Origin: Pseudofabraea citricarpa
Taxonomy: Eukaryota; Ascomycota; Leotiomycetes; Helotiales; Dermateaceae
Direction of reading: 5' to 3'
Assembly: GCA_029641185.1 (NCBI GenBank)
Contig: JAPWGK010000017.1
Coordinates: forward strand, 744,001 to 808,000
Length of the DNA: 64,000 nt
Each line of letters opens with the position of its first letter. Positions within the stretch are counted from its first letter, which is position 1. A model generated the notes under the pieces. That model saw only the letters and a list, made by a program, of their open reading frames with translations, had not been told where the DNA came from and ran no database searches. Below, piece after piece: positions 23,721 to 36,253 of the stretch. The translations under genes and the position numbers were made by a program.

Positions 23721-25495
23721 TCATCTTCTCCCGAGTTTCCAGCGATCGATGCGATCTTGGATCTCGTCCCACTTGAGTGACTTTCTAGTGATCCCTTCCT
23801 CGTCGCCTTCTTGCAGGACGACCGTAGGCGCACCGCTGCCTTCGCCTGGGTTCTGCGTCATTCCCGAAACGACCGTCCTTGCTACTCTTCGCAGATCGTG
23901 CACCGTCAATTCCTCGATCTTCTTGCACATCTCCCTGACGCCAACCTTGCGACCGTGGACTTGTACCTGCCTTCCCAAGTCCTCGAGCTCAACCATTCTG
24001 CTCTCAAGGTTCATGAGTAAGCTCGAGCGGAGCTGGTTCTTAGCTCGGTTGACTTCGGCGGGCTGAAGGGAGGAGAAGCCGGATTCAAGAGTCAGGGCTT
24101 GCAGTTCTCGGCACATGACGTCGAGCATGTTCGCTACTTTGCTAGGCGAGCAGCTCGATGAAATACCAAAGAGTCCTGAGTCGGTGTATGAGTGGTTAAA
24201 GGCTACACATGACTCGACCCACCCGTGCTGGTTGAGCACGTTGGTATACAGTCGTGAGTACATTCCCTTACCTGGGCCTCCAGCCGAGAAAGATCCTCCA
24301 CCTCCCAAGAGGGTTTGAAGAGTTGCTAGGGCGTAGATGTCTTCAGAGTTTATGGGAAGTGCTTCGAATGCAAGGTGGATGTGGGTAAGTGGTGGGATAG
24401 AAGCATTGACTGGTGGTGGGAGATTAGGAAGAGACAGAAATCCGCCAGTATAATGTGAAGGTTGAAGGAAATCCATCCCAGATGGTGCGACCGGAAGTAC
24501 TGCTGCATTTTTGGTTGCTGAAGTGGAAATGTTCTTTAAAAAGGGTATTTTGGAAAGTAGTTTGGATGGTTGCTGGGTTGGGGTAGGTGGAAGAGAAGTT
24601 GCAGACGATATCGAAGACTCGGAACTGTTGATTGTTGATGTGTTTAAGGAAGCCTCTGAACCAGTTTGTGATAGAACGGGTCCAGACCCCTTGACCATAT
24701 CTCCAAAATACTCCTCCGTCAAACGTACGGCCTCGTCATGTGCAACTCCGGCAAAGGCTACTACCATTCTCTCCGGTCGATACAGAGCTTCTCGGTAAGT
24801 TTCAATTGTAGCCTTGTTGATCTCCGTAAGCCTCTCCTTAGGACAGAGTAATGGGTTGCCCAGAGTATTATCCTTGTACGCAGCCATATGCACCAACTCT
24901 GGCAGTATCAACTCCGGCTTCGACCATATCTCCCCGATCTCATAAGCAGCAGTCTCTAGCTGCTGGTCCACCTCCTCGTCTGTGATCAAAGGCTTCCGGA
25001 TGGTCTCGGCGAGCAGGGCTACCGTGGTTGGTACAGCAGAGTTGAATGTGGCGGACTGATACATTAATGATTCCCGCGAAGAAGCGCATTGTATGTTCCC
25101 GCCTAGAGATTCCAACGAATTCAACATCTCATCACTGGTCCTCTCGGTGGTGGACTTGAACGCTAATCGATCCATGATATGACTGACTCCTCTCAGATAC
25201 TCGTTTTCGAAGCGCGATCCGGCATCGATGTAAACGCCGATTCCGGAAAAGTGCCCCGGCAAGGCTTCAGTAGCGACTCGAACGCCATTTGGTAGCGTGG
25301 TGATCTGGTCGAGCTCTGCGGGATCCTGCACGATTGTTAGGAGAGCGGAACAGGTATCAAGTCAAGCGGATTAAAAACCTTTTGAATGGGGTCGACCACC
25401 GTTGCCAGACCTCTCGACCGGAAGGTGGGCAGGACCTTGGCTACGCTCGATCTCGTCTGGAGGGACAAGGCCCTTGAGGATGATGCTTTCCACAT
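23721..25495 (-). CDS. MAS2: Mitochondrial processing peptidase, alpha subunit
   Basis: Minus-strand exons 25379-25495 and 23721-25325; 573 residues. Matrix enzyme that, with the beta subunit, removes presequences from imported proteins. Exon 1 encodes an Arg/Ser-rich presequence (MWKASSSRALSLQTRSS), so the protein is itself imported. ITTLPNGVRVATEALPG opens the M16 fold. The zinc motif is degenerate (HIMDRLAFKST in place of H-x-x-E-H), as expected for alpha. The glycine-rich substrate loop GGGGSFSAGGPGKGMYSRL is present at about 380. A Ser/Thr-rich insert at about 245-290 is longer than in yeast. It is divergent from the FHA-RING gene with ATCACGTG in the shared promoter. Confidence 0.94.
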
Positions 25496-25615
25496 GATTG
25501 CGCTGTATGGGGAAACACGTTCAACGGGCTGGTTGTCGCGGCAGCTCTGAAAAGTACATCACCAATCTTTCTCCATGCTTCTCGGGCCGGCCTGCTGCCC
25601 GAGGAGAGGGTGCAA

Positions 25616-25623
25616 ATCACGTG
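25616..25623 (+). promoter_or_regulatory. ATCACGTG site upstream of MPP alpha
   Basis: Same octamer as at 9026, here 121 bases before the MPP alpha start codon. Motif match only. Confidence 0.4.
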
Positions 25624-26163
25624 TGCCGTATCCATGTACGAAAGTACTTCCGTACCGTTGTATGGCACGAACTGACATCAGGGGTAAGCGCTGGTGCAGT
25701 GGATGCGAGTCCGCCGCCAGAGCACATGAACGCCCCAACCATGATGCCTGTACGAAGCACCAGCTCCTGTGCGTGCGCTGCTGTGCTGTGCTGTGCGTTG
25801 CTGTGGCAGTGTGGCTGTTCGAGGCATTTATGGATATAGAGAGAGAGGTGTAATAGGATAGGTATAGGTAGGTACCTAGGTAATGCTTATGCCACAACAG
25901 CCCCTGGAGTCGCTCTACGGTAGAAGTACTGCTGTACCTTTAGCCTTCAGGCCCAAGAAACAGCCAGAGTAAGACAACTGACTCTGGGCTCTTGACGTCC
26001 AGCTAATGATGCACGTCGCGTGAGGCCAGACGGATGCAGAAGAGCCTTCAGGCCCTCAGGCCAGACCAAGCCCGCCGCTCTTGGGAAGTCACAGTGGCAC
26101 CAGTCCAGTCCAGGTGCTCGAGGCAATATTCAACTACCAAATCCACGACTACTCCTCTTACCT

Positions 26164-26260
26164 CCTCCTACTACTTCTACTACTTCTACTACTCTCCTGT
26201 ATATTCTCTCCCCGCACCCTCCTCGCCCTCCACCACCTCTTCACCACCACCACCACCACC
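26164..26260. repeat. (CTACTT)n and (CAC)n microsatellites
   Basis: CTACTT units at about 26164-26195 and CAC units at about 26241-26260, with pyrimidine-rich DNA between them. Confidence 0.85.
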
Positions 26261-26538
26261 TCCCTCTTAGAGCAACAATCGACCTACCATACAATATCTA
26301 CTCCCCCTCCCAAATCCCCTAGCCTGCTACAGTACAGTACACGACCAGTCTGCGAGCCTTGTCCCTGCTGTGCTTATCAGGAAAGTGAGATGCTAATAAG
26401 CATTTAAACACCTCTCCAACGTCATCCCGACCACGTTCAGGCAATCGTACCAAGCCTGCTCCTTCTCCCCTTTACTTTTGAAACATCAAATCGCCAGAAG
26501 CTGTGTACTGTATAAATCCTTCGGGCCAGTCTTCCCAG

Positions 26539-28698
26539 ATGTCAATGTACGCAAATGTGCCTTCACAACCTTGGTCGGCAACACCACCCTCTTCGTCCAC
26601 AGCACTTCGACGAACAACCACCTCCCCGCCAGCGACCTCCACAGCAAGTCCAGCCTCGCCCACACGAACTGGCCGCTTGAGGGGCCTCAGTTATCTGCGA
26701 AGCTATACACAGCATCACTTGTTATCGCGTGACAGCAACAGCTCGTCCAGCAGCAGCCAGCGACCAGGTTTGGGAAATCGGGCGACTTCGTACCCATCCA
26801 CCCAGCCGACTTCGAGTCAGGACGCTGCTCCTCCTGCTGACTTCACTCCCACGGCCGTATGTCTTCCAAATCCTATGTCGCTGAACCCCTTTTAATCCAA
26901 GTATTTATAGGCCAACCCCACGTCACTATCGCCAGCACCACAGCGGACCACCTCCCCCACGGCACAACGATCAACGACTGATCTAGCATCGCAAGACTCT
27001 ATACCTCCAACGAGCGGCTGGTTACCAACGGTAGGAGGACAAAGTGGAGTTTCTCGCATTGGGCTTGAGCCACAGTCTACAGATACAGCATCCTCATCTG
27101 CCGTCCTTTCAAGTAACGGCACGCCACCAGTAAATTCCGACCTCAGTGACGCGATGGCCCGCACCCGTTCTGTTACTATGGCGGGCGCTACTGATATGCC
27201 ACAAGCCGAAGATGTAGCAGAACCTACATATGTAGCAGAGGATACGGCAGTCCCAGTTCACGGTGGCGACGAAACACCTCGGTTACCTTCAATCAGATTT
27301 CTGGCACACCAAGACCCGAGAGCTCAGCGACCGTCTCTCGTGTTTAGTCCTATGGCTCGCATACTACCAACTGGCAAGGAAGTCATCAAGGTTGGACGTT
27401 ACTCCGAAAGAGAGAATCATGCAGCCCTCCCCGCAAACGTGCCTTCTTCGGCGCCTGTTGGATTTAAGTCCAAAGTCGTCAGCCGTCGACATTGCGAATT
27501 TTGGTGCTCTGGTGGAAGATGGTTTATAAAGGATGTCAAGAGCTCCTCGGGAACTTTCTTGAACCACATTCGGCTCAGCTCGCCCAACACAGAATCGAGA
27601 CCATTCCCAGTCAATGACGGAGACATTGTTCAGTTGGGGATAGATTTCAAGGGCGGGGAGGAAATGATCTTCAGATGTGTCAAAATCCGCGTAGAGCTCA
27701 ATAAGGGATGGCAAAACGGGCCTACAAGTTTCAAGTATGTGCATGCTGTAGCCTGGTTTGACGAAGTTTGCTGACTTATATAGCGTGGCATCACACAAAC
27801 GTCTGCGGGAAATGATGTCCAATAACGCAAAATCACCAGGGGGGAACTCGTCCCAAGATTGCTCGATATGTCTGGGGCCAATCCAGGTGAGTTAGTATGC
27901 TTCGATTGGCAGGGGCCTTTTCTAACATTTTTATCCAAGCCCTGCCAGTCACTTTTCGTAGCACCTTGCTCCCATACCTGGCACTACAAGTGTATCCGCA
28001 CCATTATAAATGGACCTAATTGGCCTCACTTTTTATGTCCAAATTGCCGCACAGTGGCAGATCTCGAGGCTGACTTGGACGATCCCACTGGCGAGTGGGA
28101 AGAAGTGAAGGCTTCTGATACTGATGACTCTGTGGGTGCTACTAATACTCATAACACAGTGCCTGATAACGTAACCGCTGCTGTAAACCGGAGTGAAAAT
28201 ACAGAATCCATGCTTGCAGCTGTTCTGTCAGCCGATGCAAATCATACAATACCGGAGCCGAATAACCACAACACTGCTGGGCCCGAGGAGCCCAGCGATG
28301 ATTCTGGCCAGAGTGTTGATCAAGCTACTGAAGACCTTGCAAATTTGAATATGCGCAGTAGTGCATCTGACTATGAGCCTGCTTTATCTCAGACATCAAC
28401 AAACTCTACTTCTAGACCGGTTGATATAGTCCGAAAACCCATCGCGGCTGGTAGCGGAGTAACACGTAAAACAGCGGCTAGTTCATCGTCACAATCAAAC
28501 CAAGATCGAAGTCGTACCCCGTCCCCACTGTCAGGACAACATGATGGGCCGATGACGCCTAGGAATGATGTTGGCCCTTTTATCTTTGATGGAACTGGTG
28601 GTCGAGTAAACCCGCCAGCAGCAAGGCCACCAATTATGAATCTAGACGCGGCAACCTCTGACACTCAACCGATTGTTACAGCTGCATCTGAGCCTTAG
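26539..28698 (+). CDS. DMA1: FHA-RING E3 ubiquitin ligase (Dma1/Dma2, CHFR type)
   Basis: Exons 26539-26856, 26911-27734, 27784-27886 and 27940-28698; 667 residues, longer than the yeast Dma proteins. The N-terminal 260 residues are Ser/Thr/Pro-rich. The FHA domain (about 285-415) has VIKVGRYSER, the phosphothreonine-binding SRRHCEFW, and SSSGTFLN. The RING follows directly: CSICLGPIQ, PCSHTWHYKC, LCPNCR. The 27886/27940 intron interrupts the RING between its zinc-ligand pairs. The C-terminal 200 residues are disordered. In yeasts this family joins mitotic exit and septin checkpoints to ubiquitination. I place the start at the first ATG in frame (MSMYANVPSQPWS); an upstream exon cannot be excluded. 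Confidence 0.9.
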
Positions 28699-29419
28699 TG
28701 TTTGACCGAATGCCAAGGAGAATATTTGAGTCTTGGTTATAGTCATTTGGGCCAATATCACCTAAACGTCGAAGCTTTTAGCAAGGAGTAGATACGAATT
28801 GACAGTGGGACTGTTCCTGGAAATTCAATGTACTAATTAATGGATAATCATGGATGGGGAAACGGTCTGGGTAATTTTGGTCCTGCTAGACCGATACATG
28901 GCGCTTGGGAGGACGGATGGTAATGGAGGCGCGAACATTCTTGCATTTTTGGCTGCATAGCCTTTGCTGTAGCATTCCTTTTGGGTTCTTCCATTCTTGT
29001 ACATGCGCCTCTACAAGGCCGGTTCAACACATATCGCACGTCTCGGGCTCGATGGGAGATGAACATATCAGAGCAGATAAACGCCTGCCTACCCCAGTGA
29101 AGAATATATTTCTATCTCAATTTCAATTTCAATTTAAGACCTCGTGGGTCTCTTAACGTCACAATGGCCCACTCTCCGTCCTTTTGGTCTTCCTTAACTA
29201 GACCTTCACGTTATGATAGCTCTCTAGGTCTTTTTAATTGCGGGTAGCCCGAGATTGTGAGTATCGCTAGCTATGCGCTGTGCTTCATCTGGTCAAACCT
29301 TTGCGGTAAAATATGCTGGCATGAAAACAGATTATATTAACGACACACACTCGCTCATCCGCTCGCCACATCACCGCACCTAGATAGATACATACATACA
29401 CAAAGACCAAAGAAAAGAA

Positions 29420-29455
<36 letters not shown>

Positions 29456-29470
29456 CATCCGGATCAGTCA
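28699..29470. other. Convergent intergenic region with AGGC repeat
   Basis: Lies between the 3' ends of the FHA-RING gene and VPS16. It holds a tetranucleotide repeat near the VPS16 stop codon. No gene supported. Confidence 0.6.
29421..29457. repeat. (AGGC)n microsatellite in the VPS16 3' flank
   Basis: About nine tandem AGGC units ending 13 bases beyond the VPS16 stop codon, so almost certainly inside its 3' UTR. Likely length-polymorphic. Confidence 0.92.
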
Positions 29471-32400
29471 TCACCGCTTCAACGCCGAACCGATCCTCTC
29501 GATCTCCCTCCCCTCTACACTGCCGACGCCCGCCGCAGCGCGCAACCTCTCGAGGGCTTCGGCATCCTTGAACTTGACGGCCTCCTCGGCGGCCTTGACG
29601 CGCATGCCGCACTTCTCGTACATGCTGATGCTCATGCCCGGCTCGAGGGTCGACGATGCTTTGGCGATGAAGATGCTGGCCAGCTTGGGGTTGCCTGCGC
29701 TCAGGATCTGGGTGAAGAATGGCTAGAGGAGAGAAGGGGCGGTCTGGTTAGCCTGTTCTATCCTGAAGGAGGTGCGAAGTAGAGAGGCGGTGACTTACTT
29801 CCCATCCGATGGGAGACCGTCGAGTCTTGGCCCATTCTTCGAGCTCGTTCCAGTCGCGTTTGGCAACTAATGCTCGGAGTCTGGCGGTTTTTGGTTAGGA
29901 TATGTGTCAGTTTGTGTAAAAATAGAGAGTGCATACCTGATCCACCAAGCAGTCTTGTCGGCTACCTTGAATTCGCTTTGGATCTTCTTGGCTCGACTTG
30001 CGTATCCCAGTCTAATGAGCTTAAAGATAGTCTCGTTCACGCTTAGTCCAGTGAAGGTCTCTGTGAGATCTCGATCGAGTGCTTCTTGCATCCGTAATAG
30101 AGCGCTCGCTTCCTTCAATGCATGTAATTCAAAAGCTGTCTCTTTGGAATCTGAGAGGAGCTTAGCTGCTAGAGACAGTTTGTCCGAGGCGGTTCTCGGT
30201 TCTGATTGTTGAAGAGCTTCTCGAATAAAGACGTTTGCTCCGTCAACTCGTCGATCGTCTTGATAGTAGAGATCTTTGAGGAGCTCAGCATCGTCGCTTT
30301 GTGCCGAGGATTCTATAAGAGCTGTTGCTACTGGGCGAGTGTTGATGACTCGGAAGAATGAAGCTAGGGGAAGCTTCTTCTTCAGGTGAAGGAGTACAAA
30401 TAATGTCAAGTCAGAATCTCCGCTCTCGATGGCCTTGTCGAGAGCAATCTCGTCTTCTTCCATGCTGAGAAGCAACGGTACTTGTTTCCCAGCTCTCGGC
30501 TCGTGGTTTAGTAGCTCTGTTGCGAGACGGCCCCGTCCTTCATCGTAAGCTGCACGAGCAATCTCCTCGAATGAGATTCCACGCTTGCCCGCCAACTTTT
30601 CAACAATCAATCTGCAGATCGTATTTTCATCTTCACTTCCAACGCGGACTTTTTGAGATGCCCAATGCACATAAATGCGGTCTGTTGGTAAACGCAAGTA
30701 GGTAGAAATGCGAATCGCTAGCAGGTATTCTTGACGATTGATGAGGCGGCGAACAAGTTTCTCGGGGGTGAGCCGTAAGAATTGTTCGTAGGAGATGGGC
30801 AATCCGATTTCGTAAAAGCGAACTGCGTTTAGTACTCGGAGAGTCTCACACATGTCGACAAAGTCATCACTGTTGTAGATGTCAAGTACTGATTTTCCAA
30901 ACGATGCTGCTTTCAGTAATTGTTTCTGCCAGTGTATGCTGAACTCCTGGCCTGCAGCTTTGACCTTGGAACGTTATCAGTAAGTAAATCACACCTGCAC
31001 AGAAAATCACTTACACAACTATCAACGGCTTCCACAAGATTTGGGCGAATTAATTGGATATTATCGTCAGCCTTTGGTGACTGCATCTCTAGTTGTTCAA
31101 CCGCGTCAAGGAGAATTGAGGCTGGCGATTCTGTGCCAAATCTGAACACTTCATCTGTAACCTCAGGAACCTTTTGAAGGAAATCGCATACATCATTTGT
31201 GATGAGGCGTACTCCATCGTGATCTAATTGTTTAGCTCGAGATTTAAAGGGGATAGCAGACGTTCACTCACCAGCTATCAGGTGTACACGACCATCATAG
31301 AAATACTTGGCAGCGGCATTCTTGGGCCCGATAATATGGACTTCATCTTCCCAAGCTATCACCACAGCATCATTCCCACACCACTGTAAATCCTTTGGTG
31401 GTATTTTAGACTTCGAATTATGCTCACTGAGTCTACTCTGGAAGTCGCTCGTGATGACATACGCTTTTCCTGTCCCGGTATAAAGTGCCACATATCGGCC
31501 ATTGGGAGAGACACTGATATGAGTGAAAGGGCCAATATCGAGCAGACGATCTTCTGATTCCTGGGCATCGATAACATAAATCGTTTCGCCGATACTTAAC
31601 AAAACCTCGACCGACCGTGAGAGCGTGTATGCAGGAGGTATAACTGTCCACGAATGCACTTCGCCCTCAGGAGCCGTTGCTAGAAGCTTTGGTCGCGGCT
31701 CTTCATATCGAGAGACCGCTATCAAGTGATTATTTGATAGCAAGGCCACGAAGCCTGTGCCATAAAATCTATAGTAGTTAGCAAATGAAAGAGCATACCT
31801 CGATGCCAAGTTATACAAACCTACAAGCTGTCACCCCTAGATCTTCTGAGCCATGACCGAGCGAGAATTGACTGAAATCGCCTTGCAAATCATAACATCT
31901 TACTGTGCCATCGGCGGTAACGACAAGTAACTGTTCGTCGTCAGACCAGCCTAAACCTTTGATGGAACCTTTGTCCCAGTTGATTCGTCTTATAAGCTTC
32001 CCAGCACAGCTGTACAGGTCTATGCTAGACTTAGTTGCTTGTGAGCTTCGGAAAGAATGAAGCTTTGATTCGTCACGATACAGTGCTAAACACAATTAGC
32101 AGCAGGACAATACCCTCACCCAACAACAGTTTCTATGATCACGTGTCTTGAACTCCGATTCGAGGGGCACTTTTCAAATGGCCTTGCCATCATTATTCAC
32201 AACTACAATAGTTAAATTGCTCTCATCGGCAGAATAACTGCTGCAAGCAACCGCTACCACTAGGCGTAACCCAGCGCGTGAGAACTTCTCTTCTTGAGGC
32301 CTACAGTTACAAAAGGTGGCAGCAGTCCCGAGACGACTCAATAAGAGAGGCATGTACATACCAATAGCGCCTCCATAAGAGCATCCTGTTACTATGTAGT

Positions 32401-32500
32401 TCTCCAGCTCCAGGTCCTGGTCGAACACGGCGGTGTATAGCTGTATTTTCCGGTAGAATTTGTCCCCGACCTTCTCCCAGTCCGCCGTTGGGTTCGCCAT
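29471..32500 (-). CDS. VPS16: Vps16, core subunit of the HOPS/CORVET tethering complexes
   Basis: Seven minus-strand exons: 32362-32500, 31821-32085, 31272-31768, 31015-31223, 29937-30964, 29799-29880, 29471-29722; 823 residues, the usual size. It acts at endosome and vacuole membranes in fusion. The N-terminal half is the beta-propeller (NWDKGSIKGLGWSDDEQLLVV, ISVSPNGRYVALYTG, LQWCGNDAVVIAW). The C-terminal half is the helical solenoid (FYEIGLPISYEQFLRLTPEK, ISFEEIARAAYDEGRGRLA, LASFFRVINTRPVA, GYASRAKKIQSEFKV). The first intron is 276 nt, long for this window, and contains an ATCACGTG. All joins keep phase. It is divergent from the Mg-chelatase-like gene. Confidence 0.94.
32138..32145 (+). 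promoter_or_regulatory. ATCACGTG inside VPS16 intron 1
   Basis: Third copy of the octamer, within the long first intron rather than upstream. Function as an intronic control site is speculative. Confidence 0.25.
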
Positions 32501-32886
32501 ACTGATTGGGCTGTCTTAGATTCTGATTATAATCCCATCTGACTTTGCTGGCCAGAGCTGCCTGGGTTGAAGGATGACTTGGGGAGAGCTTGCCAATCGG
32601 ATGGAGGTGCGGAGTGAATATATCACCATCTAGCTTACTCTATCAACACTATGACGAGGTCAAAGCTCAGTCCAAGCGCATGGCGGGGCCATCGCGATAA
32701 ACCGACCCAACTCTATTTATTGATACACGAGGCTGAAGCTCGGCGCTACCCTGCAATTCAACGACATCACATACTTGCCGGCTTCTGCAGCAGGACGAAA
32801 GCAGATTTGGTAGATACCAACCAACTGCGACAAACACAAGTGGATGGATGGATATGGGTGGTTGATATTCGTTTGTGCCTAGCCAA
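32501..32886. other. Divergent promoter of VPS16 and the Mg-chelatase-like gene
   Basis: 386 bases. No coding frame supported and no recognisable TATA box. Confidence 0.55.
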
Positions 32887-34116
32887 ATGGCAGACGAGAT
32901 ACTACTCAACAAGATCCATGATTTGAGCGACTTGGAGCTCGCTGCGTTAATATGTCTCGTAGCTCAGGAGCATTGTATCATCGATACAGACCCAGATGTG
33001 CTCGATGATATGGTTCATGAGCTTGGGCTGGTCAGTACAGTGCTTACTTGATTTCAAGAAACACTACTGATTTCTGAACAGGTCGCTACAAAAGCATTTG
33101 GTCTCACGCATGCGGTAATCGATTGCTCCGAGCATACTACCCTTGACGACTTTGCGAACTCGATTATTACGGTCGAAGATAGCTCTTCGCGCTCCAGCTC
33201 TCCCATCAGAACCCGGCAAGACTATTTTCTGCATAGCCCTGCTTTCAAATCTACACGCCCGACCGGTCCCGAGATCAACTTGGATAACAAGACTATGGCG
33301 AACGTTTTGATCGCAAAGAATCTGGATGAAGCTCCGAGACAAGTTCAGATACAGGCACTGGAGCTAATACGGACCAAGCGTATCTATACGAGAACCTCTG
33401 TTCAGCTTGCGCCAAAGCGCTTCCTATTTATTGCTTTACTGGCTGGTGGAGAGGGCCCTAGGTTAATAAAGCATTTAAATGATCGGATATTCATTTCCCA
33501 CTTCCATGATCCAGAAGATGGGTTTGCGAATCTAGAAGAGCTTTATACCGAAGACGATGCCGACTCAATTTCCTCGGTTGTCAAAAGAAGTCCAGTTCAT
33601 AACCCAGACGATTTGTCAAACCCAAGAATCACCGAAGCTGTAAGTGTACATTTTGGAGTGGAGAAATATAAATTAACGTCTGCTCTCAGGATGTCGAACA
33701 CCTTGCTCAGCTCAGCAATGAAGCGAAGGTTAGTGTGGAAGTAAAGCAATACCAGATGAATATCATCTCATTCTTGCGTCTTCATCGCGCCGTATCACAC
33801 GGCATCTCCGCTATTGGGACGCAGCACTTTGATGCACTAGTAAAGTAAGCTTCTGCCTGCTTCCACATTTGCAAAAGCTGACAGCCATAGATGTCTTGCT
33901 CCCCTCCATGGCCTTGTTTATGCTACGCCTTCTCTTGTAGCTCTCGCTGCGAGGAAAATCTATTTGCACCGCATCCATATTACCAGGCCTGAGAAGGAAC
34001 GTAGTATGCAGTGGGGGAGTGACGTAGATGCCGTGGCTGCTTTGCTTGAAGGCATTGGCCCCGAAGATGTGATTGAAGAGGTATTGGGTAATTCTGGGAT
34101 CGAGGCGCCTTTGTAA
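32887..34116 (+). CDS. MoxR/Mg-chelatase-like fungal protein without a visible P-loop
   Basis: Exons 32887-33030, 33082-33639, 33690-33844 and 33891-34116; 360 residues. The C-terminal part (about 245-345: QYQMNIISFLRLHRAVSHGI, LVKCLAPLHGLVYATPSLV, ALAARKIYLHRI, DVIEEVLG) resembles the lid domain of MoxR and magnesium-chelatase type AAA+ proteins, and I recall fungal relatives annotated as magnesium chelatase. The N-terminal part has helical DLSDLELAALICLVAQEHC and RQVQIQALELIRTKRIYTRT, which is also lid-like, plus APKRFLFIALLAGG. I see no Walker A or B, so ATPase activity is unlikely. Fungi have no chlorophyll pathway, so the substrate is unknown. The gene structure is certain; the family call is moderate. 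Confidence 0.75.
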
Positions 34117-35190
34117 TTCGTCGTATTTATATGCTAGCGAGTCTTGCAAATATGCGATGCCGCCACATGCATTGCCATGCTAGAGACATCAACTTTCATT
34201 CGTGGGCCGTATTAGAAGCGCCCTCTCACGACTTGGATAAAGATAATAAACAGGCTCCACACATTAACCCAATCAAAATAAGATAATCTGTATTCGCGCC
34301 TCAAAGCACTCAAGTCCCAACTTAAACCTGACCTCGACGTTACATGATAGAAAAGCTCGCCCGTGTATGTAACGATTTATTTGTACGTGATAGCAAAAAG
34401 GAAGGCTTATAAGTTTGACGTGGAAAAAGGGGCTTCCTGTCCCAATTTCGGGTTCTATTTCTACTGCCTCCTCAGGTAATCTATGCTGCTTGTTTTTTCG
34501 TCCTTTTTTGAGTCTTTGTTTTATTACTTGGCCCAACTAGCTAGGAATTCGAACCATTAATTCTCCTCTCGCTGGAAAAACAGTACTTGTAGTGAAAAAT
34601 GAAGAGATTGTTACCACTGTCGCAATAAGACTGAAACATAGATGCATTCTAACCTCCCTGAATCTAATATCTCAACCACTAATAAACACTCTCCTGTTCT
34701 AGACCCAGAACTTCCATTCGTCGGTACATAGCGGAAGGTTTAATAAGCTGATGTAAAGTAGCTCTGCAATCAACCAACTAAAGACTTTCTGATCTTTTAA
34801 AATACTTGATCGTGATATAAAGATTACTATTATTGCCTAAGAAAATGTGTGGACTTATTACGTATAAAGGTATCCAAAGTGCAAAGTGGCTAAAATTATT
34901 CGAGCGATTAAAAGGCGGCTAGCTAACCATCTCAAAGCGTTTCGTTGCGAATTATTTTCTTTAGTTTTTGACTTAGGAGCATCATTAAATCATTCTAGCC
35001 CTTCGCTTCTTCAAGACGGCGCCTCTCACAGACGTGAAAACCTTCTTGTTATCTTTACAGTCCCTTCCTTGTTTCCATTCCCAACAGCAAGCAGATTTGC
35101 AAAACCACACAACAAGATACCACACCACACCATACCACACGTTTTTACAAGCACGATCTATCTTCACAGTTCCCTCATCCATCTTCAACC
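34117..35190. other. Intergenic, no supported gene
   Basis: AT-rich left part with no family-like frame. The right end, about 35090-35190, has CACAC-rich sequence and a C/T/A leader running into a good start context, treated with the small frame that follows. Confidence 0.5.
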
Positions 35191-35433
35191 ATGTCCTGGC
35201 ATAAAACTCTCGCGGGTACAGAGGCGGCACCTGCATACAAACCATATGCGAGAAAGCAGTTTCCTCCACAATCAAAGCAGGCAGAACAGCAAGAGGCAGC
35301 ACGCGCACACACGAGGGTCTCCCCTTCCACTTACGCACAGAACCGACAGGGGCAGTTCTCGATGCCGCTCCCATACTCACACGCGACTCGCGCTATGTTT
35401 TCGAATGTCATTGCTACAAACAATCAAATCTAA
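35191..35433 (+). CDS. Possible small protein, 80 residues
   Basis: Weakly supported. The ATG sits in a good fungal context (CAACCATGTC) after a CACAC-rich leader. The product begins MSWHKTLAGTEAAPAYKPYA and is hydrophilic, basic and Gln/Ala-rich. A second short frame starts one base on from its stop codon, at 35433, and codes 43 residues with one clear membrane helix (IIGILALIVVGAVSLLVLVL). The two might be joined by an intron I could not place, or be unrelated. No family recognised. Confidence 0.35.
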   Translation: MSWHKTLAGTEAAPAYKPYARKQFPPQSKQAEQQEAARAHTRVSPSTYAQNRQGQFSMPLPYSHATRAMFSNVIATNNQI

Positions 35434-35565
35434 TGGGGACCGCTCCGAGCATCATCGGCATCCTTGCGCTGATCGTAGTGGGTGCTGTGTCTCTCCTCGT
35501 TCTGGTACTTCCTCCCTCGTCCTTTTACTCTGCTCATTTGAGAATTGCTGTGCCAATGTCGTGAA

Positions 35566-36253
35566 GTGGATGTGACTTCTATCTCCGAGTGTGCTGGGTT
35601 GGCAAATGGAACAGGCTATGGATACGGGGGAAAGTGATTCATCCAGGGTTAGAAACAGGATAGGAATTCATTTGAAGGAATACTTCTGCAGTGTTTGCTG
35701 GCTTGAAAGGTATCAAGAGGAGAGGGTCTTAGGTCTGGGTCTTGGCAGCATGGTCGCTAAAACACGCGAACTGCAATGCAAGAAAAAGGGGGGATGGGAA
35801 GAAACTATCAAACTCTTTGTAAAATTTCTTAGATTTCAGTTCTTGTAAAAACTACATGGTATTTTTTCATCTGTCACCTAGGGGCTCAAATTACACCGGT
35901 TAAAATGACTTGCCCGGTAATCAGTGTCATCAATCCGCTATAATCTACCTATGGATACTAGAATTGTTATAGGTATGTTAACATCATACCAGTGGGTGGA
36001 GCAGACGATCTTCATTCTAGCAATGAGTGTGCAGCTGGTAAAAATACATTTATTTGCATACTGAGCAGCCTTATCTACCTACCTATATGAACACCGATAC
36101 AAAAGAAACTTTAAATGCAGGTGCATGCTGCCAACCAACGGCCATCCATCCTCGATCCGTTTTGTTTGAAAACGCCATGCTAATCCCAAATTTCACTTCG
36201 TCATGTGCAGATTGTTCGTCTTCTACCCGTTATCTATCCCATCCATGCTCTCA
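35566..36253. other. Intergenic, 3' flank of EDC3
   Basis: AT-rich; short frames only. No repeat or gene supported. Confidence 0.55.

Larger units (their letters stand above)
25496..26538. other. Divergent promoter of MPP alpha and the FHA-RING gene
   Basis: About 1 kb, with the ATCACGTG site near the MPP side and C/T and CAC microsatellites toward the other gene. Open frames here are low-complexity and I do not support any. Confidence 0.55.

Noticed and set aside
26020..26407. Plus-strand frames upstream of the FHA-RING gene
   Set aside because: Products are encoded by microsatellites (Leu/Tyr/Pro/His runs) and have no continuing exon.
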